Shown piece by piece: positions 36,482 through 45,100 of a stretch of 64,000 nt of DNA. The position numbers and the translations under genes were made by a program. Positions within the stretch are counted from its first letter, which is position 1; the number at the start of each line of letters is the position of its first letter. The DNA comes from Granulicella arctica (GTDB taxonomy: Bacteria; Acidobacteriota; Terriglobia; Terriglobales; Acidobacteriaceae): contig NZ_JACCCW010000001.1 in NCBI RefSeq assembly GCF_013410065.1, positions 1,607,187 through 1,671,186 on the forward strand. Direction: 5' to 3'. Under the pieces are notes generated by a model that was given only the letters and a program-made list of their open reading frames with translations, ran no database searches and had not been told where the DNA came from.

Positions 36482-38095
36482 ATGCGTACTTTCTTCATCC
36501 GATTTGCCAGCCTGACCTCCCTCCTCTGCCTCGGCCTCCCCGCCCTCACCCAAACGACGCCGCAAGAGCAACGCGCCGCCCGTGCCTTCCATGAAGCGAA
36601 GGCCAGCCCACTCGAACTCCACGTCTTCCTCAGCCGCATGCCCAAAGGAGCAGACCTCCACATGCATCTCTCTGGAGCCGTCTACGCCGAAACCTTCATC
36701 CAGGACGCCATCGCCGACAACCTCTGCGCCAATCCCGTCACCCTCAGCTTCACCAAGAACATCGGCCTTACCAGCAGCCTTCCAGCCCAACCCATCTGCG
36801 CGGAAGGCCAGGTCGCAGTCGCCACCGCGCTCAAGGATCAGAAGCTCTACGACGGCCTCGTCGACTCCTTCTCCATGCGCGGCTTTGTTCCCACCCCCGG
36901 CTTCACCGGCCACGATCAGTTCTTCGCCACCTTCGGCCGCTTCGGCAACATGGGCGATCACATCGGCGAGTGGCTCGACGAGGTCGCAACCCGCGCCGCC
37001 ACCCAGAACGAGCAGTACCTCGAGATCATGAGCAGCCCCAGCTCCTGGGATGTCATTCAGGTCGCCACGCAGATCGGCTGGCCCACCGGTCCCTCCGATC
37101 CAATCGCCAACCCAACCGGAGACGCCACCGGTGCCTCCCCCGCCGAACTCGCTCATCTCCGCGATCAGATCCTCGCCAGCCCCGTCTTCCGCGACACCCT
37201 CGCCCAGGATCGCAAGGAGATTGCCGATGCCTCTGCCACGCGCAACCGTATCGAACGCTGCGGCCAGCCCAACGCCGCGCCCGCCTGCGCCGTGCAGATC
37301 CGTTTCCTCGGACAGGTCGCTCGCGCCTTTCCGCCCGCTCGTGTCTTTGCCCAGACCCTCCTTTACTTTGAGCTGGCCTCCGTCGATCCCAGCGTAGTCG
37401 GCATCAACTTCGTCCAGCCCGAAGACGCCTACATGTCCATGTCCGAGTACCACCGCCAGATGCTCATGCTCGACTACCTCCACAGCGTCTACCCCAAGGT
37501 CCACATCACTCTCCACGCCGGCGAGCTCGCCCCCGGCCTGGTCCCGCCCGCCGGCCTCAGCTTCCACATCCGCGAGGCCGTCGACCTCGCCCACGCCGAG
37601 CGCATCGGACACGGCGTCGACATCATGCAGGAGAACAACCCGCACGCTCTCCTCAAACAACTCGCCGACCATCACACCATGATCGAGATCAACCTCACTT
37701 CAAACGACGTCATCCTCGGCATCACCGAGCCCAACCATCCACTGCCCATCTACCGCGCTGCCCACGTTCCCGTCGCCCTCTCTACCGACGACGAAGGCGT
37801 CTCTCGCATCGACCTCACCAACGAGTACACCCGCGCTGCCCTCGAGTACAACCTCACCTATGCCGACCTCAAGGCCATGGCCCGTACCTCGCTCGAGCAC
37901 AGCTTCCTCACCGGCCCCAGCCTCTGGCAGCAGCAGGATAACTTCACCCGCGTCATCCCCGCCTGTGCCACCGTGCCCCTCGGTGCAGAAAAGCCTACTG
38001 AAAAATGCGCTGTGTTTCTAAAATCCAGCGACAAAGCCACCCAGCAGTGGGAGCTCGAGCACCGCTACAAAGTCTTCGAATCCAACCTCCCCTAA
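36482..38095 (+). CDS. Secreted adenosine deaminase-like protein (ADGF type)
   Basis: 537 residues, longer than cytosolic adenosine deaminase (about 340) and similar in size to secreted ADGF proteins. Signal peptide: MRTFFIRFASLTSLLCLGLP, cleaved near LTQ. Zinc and catalytic motifs: HMH in GADLHMHLSG (60-62), HAGE in VHITLHAGEL (His and catalytic Glu), ERIGHGVDI, and the Asp pair in LSTDDEGVSR. It deaminates adenosine to inosine outside the cytoplasm. Start ATG 36482 is preferred to a TTG 18 bases earlier. It lies just outside the island, but its role would complement the exported nucleoside hydrolase inside it. Confidence 0.85.
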   Translation: MRTFFIRFASLTSLLCLGLPALTQTTPQEQRAARAFHEAKASPLELHVFLSRMPKGADLHMHLSGAVYAETFIQDAIADNLCANPVTLSFTKNIGLTSSLPAQPICAEGQVAVATALKDQKLYDGLVDSFSMRGFVPTPGFTGHDQFFATFGRFGNMGDHIGEWLDEVATRAATQNEQYLEIMSSPSSWDVIQVATQIGWPTGPSDPIANPTGDATGASPAELAHLRDQILASPVFRDTLAQDRKEIADASATRNRIERCGQPNAAPACAVQIRFLGQVARAFPPARVFAQTLLYFELASVDPSVVGINFVQPEDAYMSMSEYHRQMLMLDYLHSVYPKVHITLHAGELAPGLVPPAGLSFHIREAVDLAHAERIGHGVDIMQENNPHALLKQLADHHTMIEINLTSNDVILGITEPNHPLPIYRAAHVPVALSTDDEGVSRIDLTNEYTRAALEYNLTYADLKAMARTSLEHSFLTGPSLWQQQDNFTRVIPACATVPLGAEKPTEKCAVFLKSSDKATQQWELEHRYKVFESNLP

Positions 38096-38186
38096 GCCAA
38101 ACCCGGGTGCCCTGTTCCTTTTCCGGACCAGGACACCCGGCATTTTGTTTTTGCCGTTGTTTGTTCATTTCCCATCCACAAAAAAC

Positions 38187-38255
38187 TGTCATCCTGAGCG
38201 GAGCGCAGCGTAGTCGAAGGACCTGCGGTTGTTCTTGCCGTTGCTTGTTCTTCCC
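38187..38255 (+). repeat. Dispersed intergenic repeat (GTCATCCTGAGCG family)
   Basis: TGTCATCCTGAGCGGAGCG, a GTCGAAGGACCTGCGGTTG segment, then GTTCTTGCCGTTGCTTGTTC. Related copies lie at 41466-41610 (two), 44949-45025 and, inverted, 59526-59577. All are in gaps just after genes. Confidence 0.75.
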
Positions 38256-38367
38256 TCCCAAATCTCGCTATCCCCATTGGAGACTCTCGCATTTCGTTTT
38301 CACGTTTGTTCTCGATTGTTCTTCCGTGTAAAACCACACTAGCGACAGCATCCAAGAGAGAACCCCC

Positions 38368-39303
38368 ATGCAAAAACTCCCCCAACACTTTCTCTTCGCC
38401 ATCCTCCTCAGCCTGCCGATGGCTGGCCAAACCCAAGCTCCGGCTGCCCCGACCCACTCCGATCCCACCTACCTCACAACCCTTCAGCAATGGCGAACCC
38501 ACCGCGCCAGCAGCCTCTCCCAGCCAGACGGCTGGTTCTCCCTCGTCGCTCTCGAGTGGCTCAAGCCCGGCGACACTACCATCGGATCAGCCCCCGGCAA
38601 TACCCTCCATCTCGAACACGCTCCCGCTCGCCTCGCCACCTTCCATCTCGACGGCGCCACCGTCAAGCTAGTCGCACCCAGCGGCGGTTTTCCAACAGGC
38701 ACAACACTCGACAACAAGCCCCTCCAGAAAAGCACCGAAGCCCCCATCTCCTTCGATGACAACCACCCCTCCGAGCTGCGCAGCGGCGGCCTGCTCCTCA
38801 TCGTCATCCAGCGCGGCGACCGTCTCTATCTCCGTGTCAAAGACGCCGCCTCTCCCACGCGCCTCGCCTTCCACGGCCTCCAGTGGTTCTCCCCCGATCC
38901 CCAATACCGCATCACCGCCAGGTGGATCCCCTCCACCACGCCCACTACTCTCACCGTCCCCAACGTCCTCGGACAGATCAGCCATGAGCCCTCTCCCGGC
39001 ATGGCCGAGTTCACCCTCAACGGCCAGACCATCCGCCTCTATCCCATCGTGGAGGACGAGCAGACTCTCTTCTTCATCTTCCGCGACACCACCAGCAAGA
39101 CCAGCACCTACGGAGCAGGCCGCTTCCTTTACGCCACCCTGCCCAGCAACGGCATCGACCACCCCGGTACCATCGTCCTCGACTTCAACAAGGCCCAAAA
39201 TCCCCCGTGCGCCTACACCTCCTACGCCACCTGCCCGCTCCCCCCACAGCAAAATCGCCTCCCCATCCCCATCCTGGCAGGCGAGCGCCGCTACCACGAC
39301 TAA
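38368..39303 (+). CDS. Secreted DUF1684 domain protein
   Basis: 311 residues. Signal peptide MQKLPQHFLFAILLSLPMAG. DUF1684 features: WRTHRASSLSQPDGWFSLVA, LEWLKPGDTTIGSAPGN near the start, then RYRITARW-like YRITARWIPSTTPTTL, and the ending TIVLDFNKAQNPPCAYTSYA with TCPLPPQQNRLPIPILAGER. The family is widespread in Acidobacteria and Bacteroidetes; its biochemical role is unknown to me. It stands alone with the dispersed repeat upstream. Confidence 0.85.
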   Translation: MQKLPQHFLFAILLSLPMAGQTQAPAAPTHSDPTYLTTLQQWRTHRASSLSQPDGWFSLVALEWLKPGDTTIGSAPGNTLHLEHAPARLATFHLDGATVKLVAPSGGFPTGTTLDNKPLQKSTEAPISFDDNHPSELRSGGLLLIVIQRGDRLYLRVKDAASPTRLAFHGLQWFSPDPQYRITARWIPSTTPTTLTVPNVLGQISHEPSPGMAEFTLNGQTIRLYPIVEDEQTLFFIFRDTTSKTSTYGAGRFLYATLPSNGIDHPGTIVLDFNKAQNPPCAYTSYATCPLPPQQNRLPIPILAGERRYHD

Positions 39304-39568
39304 GCATTTCCACTCGAACCAGAGCGTAAGTGTCTGATTGCGGACATCTAGCGTGCAATCCGGCGAAGATGCACAAAGTTGTATATACAGTTCTTCAGCA
39401 GGTAACGGTTTCGTAAAAGGCAATAAAAACACGCATATTCTTCACCTGTTTGCTAAACTTACGTTCAAATCACCGCATCCTTCTCTTGTTCCAGCATGAC
39501 TCGTGCGCCCACGAATCCTGTCGATAACGAGAAAAGAAAGCGGTATCACTCAGCCCGTGGAAGTCCCA

Positions 39569-41404
39569 ATGCAATCACGACTTTCCCAAGGAAACTACAA
39601 CCGCATGATCCTTTCCGGAACTGCACTCGATTCTCCCTCTCCTGATCTATCCCTTCGCGAAGTAGCCTACTTTTCCATGGAGATCGCCCTCTCCCCGGCT
39701 CTGCCGACCTACTCCGGCGGCCTCGGCATGCTCGCGGGCGATACCCTCCGCTCCGCTGCGGATACCGCCGCCCCGATGGTCGCCGTCTCGCTCGCGCACC
39801 GCGCCGGATACTTCCGTCAGAAGCTCGACGCCGTAGGCCAACAGACCGAAACCGATGTCCCCTGGTCTCCCGAGAAGACGCTTCCTCCAGCCAGCCAGAC
39901 CGTCACCATCACCATGCAGGGCCGCGCAATCACCATCCGCGCCTGGCGCTTCGACGTCACCGGCGTCACCGGCCACATCATCCCCGTCTTCCTGCTCGAC
40001 ACCGACGTCGAGGGCAACGATCCCTACGACCGCCGCCTCACCGACCACCTCTACGGCGGCGACACCTACTACCGCCTCTGCCAGGAGACGATCCTCGGCA
40101 TCGGCGGCATGACGCTTCTTCACGCCCTCGGCTGTCAGCCCGACGTCTACCACATGAACGAGGGCCACGCCGCCCTGCTCGCGCTCGCCCTCCTCGAAGA
40201 CCAGCTCAAAGGCGCCCCGCTCAACACCGCGACGGAGGCCAACGTAGCCGCCGTCCGCCGCCAGTGCGTCTTCACCACGCACACCCCGGTTCCCGCCGGT
40301 CACGACAAGTTCGGCCTCGATCAAATGGTCCAGGTCCTCGGCCGAGACCGCGCCGCCGCCCTCGAAGCCACCGGCTGCCTCCACGACAACCTCCTCAACA
40401 TGACCTACGTCGCCCTGCGTTTCTCTCGTTACGTCAACGGAGTCGCCATGCAGCACGGCAAGGTCTCGCAGCTCATGTTCCCCGACTACAAGGTCCACGC
40501 CATCACCAACGGCGTGCACGCCGCCACCTGGCTTGCTGAACCCATACAGCAACTCCTCGACTCCGAGATCCCCGAGTGGCGCATCGATAACCAGTACCTC
40601 CGCTCCGTCTACGGTATCGAGCCCGACCGCATCGCCGCCTGTCATAACAAGGGCAAGCAGCGCCTCTTCGATACCGTCGCCAAACGCACCGGCGTCCAGT
40701 TCAACCCCAGCGTCCTCACCCTCGGCTTCGCCCGTCGTGTCGCCACCTACAAGCGAGCCAGCCTGCTCCTCCAGGATCCCGTCCGCCTGGCAAAGATCGC
40801 CGAAAAGATCGGCGGCCTTCAAATCCTCTACGCCGGCAAGGCCCACCCCGCCGACAACGCAGGCAAGGGTCTCATCCGCGACGTCTTCACCGAAGCCGCA
40901 CACCTCCGTTCGCCCTTCCTCAAGATCCTCTACCTCGAGAACTACGACTGGGATCTCGGCGCACAGCTCACCCAGGGCGTCGACGTTTGGGTCAACACTC
41001 CCCGCCGCCCCTACGAAGCATCCGGAACATCCGGCATGAAGGCCGCCCTCAACGGCGTCCCATCGCTCTCCATCCTCGACGGCTGGTGGATCGAGGGCTG
41101 CGCCGAGTCCGTCACCGGCTGGGCCATCGAAGACGCCGAGACCGAAGCCATGGAAGCCGAGAGCCTCTACACCAAGCTCGAGAGCGCCATCGCCCCTCTC
41201 TACGCGAACCCCACCGCATGGGCGCGCATGCAGCAGCACTGCGTCGCCATGAACGGAACCTTCTTCAACACTCACCGCATGTTGCGTCAGTACTTCACCA
41301 ACGCCTACTTCCCACAGAGCGCGTCCACCAAAGGCTCCGCAGTCTCCCCAATCCTCACCCCCGACAGCCAGCCCGCTCCCGTTCATGAGCACGTTCTGGT
41401 CTAG
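39569..41404 (+). CDS. glgP: Alpha-glucan phosphorylase family protein
   Basis: 611 residues, the short form of glycogen/maltodextrin phosphorylase, releasing glucose-1-phosphate from alpha-1,4-glucans. Motifs: VAYFSMEIALSPALPTYSGG and LGMLAGDTLRSAADTA near the N-terminus, HMNEGHAALLALALL, FTTHTPVPAGHDKF, FARRVATYKRASLLL and the PLP-lysine region ASGTSGMKAALNGVPSLSIL with DGWWIEG. The start is uncertain: ATG 39569 is chosen, but an in-frame GTG at 39503 or an ATG at 39605 could be used. It stands alone. The gap before it (39304-39568) shows no gene. Confidence 0.88.
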   Translation: MQSRLSQGNYNRMILSGTALDSPSPDLSLREVAYFSMEIALSPALPTYSGGLGMLAGDTLRSAADTAAPMVAVSLAHRAGYFRQKLDAVGQQTETDVPWSPEKTLPPASQTVTITMQGRAITIRAWRFDVTGVTGHIIPVFLLDTDVEGNDPYDRRLTDHLYGGDTYYRLCQETILGIGGMTLLHALGCQPDVYHMNEGHAALLALALLEDQLKGAPLNTATEANVAAVRRQCVFTTHTPVPAGHDKFGLDQMVQVLGRDRAAALEATGCLHDNLLNMTYVALRFSRYVNGVAMQHGKVSQLMFPDYKVHAITNGVHAATWLAEPIQQLLDSEIPEWRIDNQYLRSVYGIEPDRIAACHNKGKQRLFDTVAKRTGVQFNPSVLTLGFARRVATYKRASLLLQDPVRLAKIAEKIGGLQILYAGKAHPADNAGKGLIRDVFTEAAHLRSPFLKILYLENYDWDLGAQLTQGVDVWVNTPRRPYEASGTSGMKAALNGVPSLSILDGWWIEGCAESVTGWAIEDAETEAMEAESLYTKLESAIAPLYANPTAWARMQQHCVAMNGTFFNTHRMLRQYFTNAYFPQSASTKGSAVSPILTPDSQPAPVHEHVLV

Positions 41405-41465
41405 CAACAATCTCTTAAAGATAGCCATCGCGCAAAGCGCAACCGTTCTCCTTCGCCCCCAAACA

Positions 41466-41610
41466 CTGTCATCCTGAGCGAAGTGCGAAGCACAGAGTCG
41501 AAGGACCTGCGGTTGCCTTTGCCGTTGCTTGTTTATAAATTTCAGCCTCACCCAAAACCTGTCATCCTGAGCGAAGCCGAAGGACCTGCATTTAGCATTT
41601 GCAGTTGCTT
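41466..41610 (+). repeat. Two dispersed intergenic repeat copies in tandem
   Basis: CTGTCATCCTGAGCGAAG at about 41466 and again at about 41560, each followed by a GAAGGACCTGC segment and a TTGCCGTTGCTTG-like tail. Same family as 38187-38255. The pair fills most of the gap between the phosphorylase and the convergent RND gene. Confidence 0.7.
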
Positions 41611-41616
41611 CTGCCC

Positions 41617-44600
41617 TTAATCCCCAGCCACATGCGCCGCCACTGAAACCCCGCGCACCCGCCTCTTCGCAAACCGAACCCGCAACCCATCAAAGAACAA
41701 ATAAACAACTGGCGTAGTAAACAACGTCAACGCTTGCGACACAAACAACCCACCAACAATCGTGATCCCCAATGGTCGCCGCAACTCCGCGCCGGTCCCT
41801 GTCCCTAGCGCCAGCGGCAACCCACCCAGCATCGCCGCCACCGTCGTCATCATGATGGGCCGGAAACGCATCAGGCAAGCGTTATAGATCGCCTGTTCCG
41901 GAGTGAGCCCATTCTCCCTCTCCTCCACCAGCGCAAAATCGATCATCATAATCGCATTCTTCTTCACGATGCCGATCAGCAGAATGATCCCGATCATCGC
42001 AATCACGCTCAAGTCAACCTTGAACAGCAGCAGCGCAAGAATTGCGCCCACCCCAGCCGAAGGCAGCGTCGACAAAATCGTCAGTGGATGAATAAAGCTC
42101 TCATACAGCATCCCCAGCACGATATACACCGTCACCAGAGCCAGCACAATCAGCAGCGGCTCCGACGATAGCGACCTCTTGAACGCCTCTGCCGTCCCTT
42201 GAAACCCGCCATGGATCGACGATGGCATCCCAATATCGAACCGCGCCCGCTCAATCGCCTCCGTCGCCTGGCTCAACGACTCACCCGGAGCCAGGTTGAA
42301 CGACAACGTAGCCGACGGCGACTGCGACTGATGATTCACCACCAGCGGAATCCGCTGCGGCTCAAAGTGCGTCACCGCCGTCAGCGGCACCATCGCGCCC
42401 GTCGTGCTCTTCACATAAATATTCTTCAACGCATCCGGATCGCGCTGGAACTCCGGAGCCACCTCCATCACCACGTGATACTGGTTCAGCGGCATGTAAG
42501 TCGTCGAAACCTGCTCCTGCGAAAACGCATCCGACAGCGTCTCATCGATCGTCAGCGGCGACACTCCCAACCGGCTCGCCGTATCGCGGTCGATCGTCAG
42601 TTGCGCGCGCAGCCCCTGCTCCTGCTGGTCCGTCGCCACATCCTTGATCTCCGGCAGCTTCTCCATCGCGGCCATCAGCTTCGGTCCCCACTCGTTCAGG
42701 TCCTTCAAGCTGTCCGACGTAATCGAATACTGATACTCGGTCGCCGAACTCCTTCCACCGATCCGCAAATCCTGAAACGATTGCAGGTACAGAATCACGC
42801 CCGGAACTGTAGCCACCTTCGGACGCAGGCGATCCAGAATCACCTCCGCCGTATCGCCAATCTTCTTCCGCTCCTTATCCGGCTTCAGCGCCATAAACAT
42901 AAACCCGGAGTTGCCGTTCCCGCGACCTCCCGCAAACGCAACCGTATTCTGGACACTCCGGTCACTGCTCACAATAGCCGCAAGGTCATGTACCTGCTTC
43001 GTCAGCGTGTCGAACGAGACATCCTGCTGCCCCTGCACCTGTCCGCCAATACGCCCCGTATCCTGCTCTGGAAAGAACCCCTTCGGCACCAGCGTATACA
43101 GGTACACATTCAGCACGAACGTCAGCACCGTAATCGTCATCACCAACGGCCGATGCCGTAGCACCCAGCGCAGCCCGTGCTCATACTCCCGCGTCAGCCG
43201 GTCAAGCGCCCGTCCGCTCCAGCGATAGAACCACCCATGCTTCCGCTGATCGTGCGACTCCAAAAACTTCGCGCTCAACATCGGCGTCGTCGTCAGCGAC
43301 ACCACCAGCGATACCATGATCGCCACCGACAGCGTCACCGCAAACTCGCGGAACAGCCTGCCCACAATGCCACCCATCAGCAGGATCGGAATGAACACCG
43401 CAATCAGCGACGTGCTCATCGACACCACCGTAAACCCGATCTCCTTCGAGCCCACCATCGCCGCCTCAAACGGAGACAACCCGTTCTCCAGATGACGGCT
43501 GATGTTCTCGATCACCACAATCGCATCGTCCACCACAAACCCGGTCGAGATCGTCAGAGCCATCAGGCTCAGGTTGTCCAGCGTATACCCCAGCAGGTAC
43601 ATCACCCCAAAGGTCCCCAACAGGCTCAACGGAACCGACACGCTGGGAATCAGCGTCGACCGCACCTCGCGCAGAAACAGGAAGACCACCAGAATCACCA
43701 GCAGGATCGAGATCACCAGCGTTCGCGTCACATCCTTCACCGACTCATGAATCGTGAGCGTTCGATCCAGCGCCACATGCAGCTGAACCACCGGCGGGAT
43801 CGACTGCCGCAGCCTCGGCAGCATCGCCATCACGTTGTCCACCGTCTGGATGACGTTCGCCTCGGGCGTCTTGAAGACCAGCACCAGGATCGCCGGCTTG
43901 CCGTTATAGACACCGCTGGTGTGAATGTCCTCGACGCTGTCCACCACCTGCGCCACATCGCGGATGCGCACCACGCCCTGCCCCGCCACGGCTGTCCCAC
44001 CGACCGTAGTATTCGCCACAGCAGGAGCATTATTGGCCACCACAACCGACGACGCAGGCAGACCAGTCGTAGCCGCCGCCGAACTGACCGGCCCACGGTC
44101 CGTCGCCACAATCAGCGGAGCATACGCCTTCGCTCCAAAAAGCTGGTCCGTCGCGCTGATCGACCAGCGATTGTTCGCATCCTGAAAATAACCCTTCGGT
44201 TGGTTGACGTTGATCGTCTGGATCGCCGCTCGCAGCGCCTCCAGCCCCAGCCCGTAGTGCGCCAGTTGCGTCGGATTCGCTTCAATCCGCACCGCCGGCT
44301 TCGCACTGCCTCCGCAGAAAGCCTGCCCTACACCCTGCACCTGCGCGATCTTCTGCGAGATGATGCTGTCGCACGCGTCGTACAACTGCGGCACATTCAG
44401 CGTGTCCGACGTCAGCGCAAGAATCAGGATCGGCGAGTCCGATGGGTTCAGCTTGTAATACGTCGGATTGCTCGGCAGATTGGTCGGAAGCTGACTGCGC
44501 GCCGCATTGATCGCCGCCTGCACATCGCGCGCTGCACCATTCACATCCCTGTTCAGATCGAACTGCAACGTAATCGAGACCGCGCCAGAAGCCGACGACG

Positions 44601-44904
44601 ACGTCAGCTCGTTGACGCCTGCAATCTTCGCGAACTGCCGCTCCAGCGGCGTAGCAACCGACGAGGCCATCGTCTCCGGGTCAGCGCCCGGCAGCGACGC
44701 TCCCACCGAGATCACCGGAAACTCCACCTGCGGCAAGCTCGACACCGGCAGCAGCGTATACGCCCCCGCACCCGCCAGAATCACCAGGATCGACAGCAAA
44801 AACGTAGCCACAGGCCGCTGGATAAACGGCGCAGAGAAGTGCACGCCGTCACCCGACATCATCCGCTCCGCCATCGACGCTTTGGGTGTCTCGTTATTCA
44901 TCAT
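41617..44904 (-). CDS. RND efflux transporter inner-membrane pump (MdtC-like)
   Basis: 1095 residues, AcrB/MdtC fold: N-terminal span (PVATFLLSILVILAGAGAYT), porter domains, 12 membrane spans and the proton-relay Asp pair in [20 protein letters not shown]. The C-terminal half has GLTPEQAIYNACLMRFRPIM. An insertion around 265-305 (rich in Ala/Val, ATTGLPASSVVVANNAPAVA) is longer than in E. coli homologues. It is the third gene of a leftward operon with 45101-48232 and 48229-49557, separated from the former by 196 bp of repeats. It expels drugs, bile-salt-like compounds or metals; the substrate is not readable. Confidence 0.92.
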   Translation of the reverse strand: MMNNETPKASMAERMMSGDGVHFSAPFIQRPVATFLLSILVILAGAGAYTLLPVSSLPQVEFPVISVGASLPGADPETMASSVATPLERQFAKIAGVNELTSSSASGAVSITLQFDLNRDVNGAARDVQAAINAARSQLPTNLPSNPTYYKLNPSDSPILILALTSDTLNVPQLYDACDSIISQKIAQVQGVGQAFCGGSAKPAVRIEANPTQLAHYGLGLEALRAAIQTINVNQPKGYFQDANNRWSISATDQLFGAKAYAPLIVATDRGPVSSAAATTGLPASSVVVANNAPAVANTTVGGTAVAGQGVVRIRDVAQVVDSVEDIHTSGVYNGKPAILVLVFKTPEANVIQTVDNVMAMLPRLRQSIPPVVQLHVALDRTLTIHESVKDVTRTLVISILLVILVVFLFLREVRSTLIPSVSVPLSLLGTFGVMYLLGYTLDNLSLMALTISTGFVVDDAIVVIENISRHLENGLSPFEAAMVGSKEIGFTVVSMSTSLIAVFIPILLMGGIVGRLFREFAVTLSVAIMVSLVVSLTTTPMLSAKFLESHDQRKHGWFYRWSGRALDRLTREYEHGLRWVLRHRPLVMTITVLTFVLNVYLYTLVPKGFFPEQDTGRIGGQVQGQQDVSFDTLTKQVHDLAAIVSSDRSVQNTVAFAGGRGNGNSGFMFMALKPDKERKKIGDTAEVILDRLRPKVATVPGVILYLQSFQDLRIGGRSSATEYQYSITSDSLKDLNEWGPKLMAAMEKLPEIKDVATDQQEQGLRAQLTIDRDTASRLGVSPLTIDETLSDAFSQEQVSTTYMPLNQYHVVMEVAPEFQRDPDALKNIYVKSTTGAMVPLTAVTHFEPQRIPLVVNHQSQSPSATLSFNLAPGESLSQATEAIERARFDIGMPSSIHGGFQGTAEAFKRSLSSEPLLIVLALVTVYIVLGMLYESFIHPLTILSTLPSAGVGAILALLLFKVDLSVIAMIGIILLIGIVKKNAIMMIDFALVEERENGLTPEQAIYNACLMRFRPIMMTTVAAMLGGLPLALGTGTGAELRRPLGITIVGGLFVSQALTLFTTPVVYLFFDGLRVRFAKRRVRGVSVAAHVAGD

Positions 44905-44948
44905 CGCCGCCGTTACGCATCATCACTATGTTTGCCTGCCTCCCGCGC

Positions 44949-45090
44949 CGTCATCCTGAGCGGAGCGAAGGACCCCTGTATTTGCTGTTGCTCTTGCTTT
45001 GTGCATTTGCCATTGCTCTTGCTTTGAAGGGGGGTGGCTTTAGCCACGCCATCATCACCGAAAAAAATAGGGGCTTTAGCCCCTGAGGGA
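44949..45090 (+). repeat. Dispersed repeats inside the RND operon
   Basis: A CGTCATCCTGAGCGGAGCG copy (about 44949-45025) is followed by a second element: GGGGCTTTAGCCCCTGAGG (45070-45088), a hairpin-forming sequence found inverted at 61848-61870. The elements occupy the gap between the two pump genes. Confidence 0.7.
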
Positions 45091-45100
45091 ATACCTCATC

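Noticed and set aside
39647..41551. A 634-residue open frame antisense to the glucan phosphorylase
   Set aside because: It is produced by the GC-rich third-position bias of the true gene; composition is Val/Gly/Glu-rich with no family pattern and no ribosome site.
43177..45027. A 616-residue Arg/His/Gln-rich open frame antisense to the RND pump
   Set aside because: Composition is that of a shadow frame; the opposite strand carries a full-length, clearly recognisable RND transporter.
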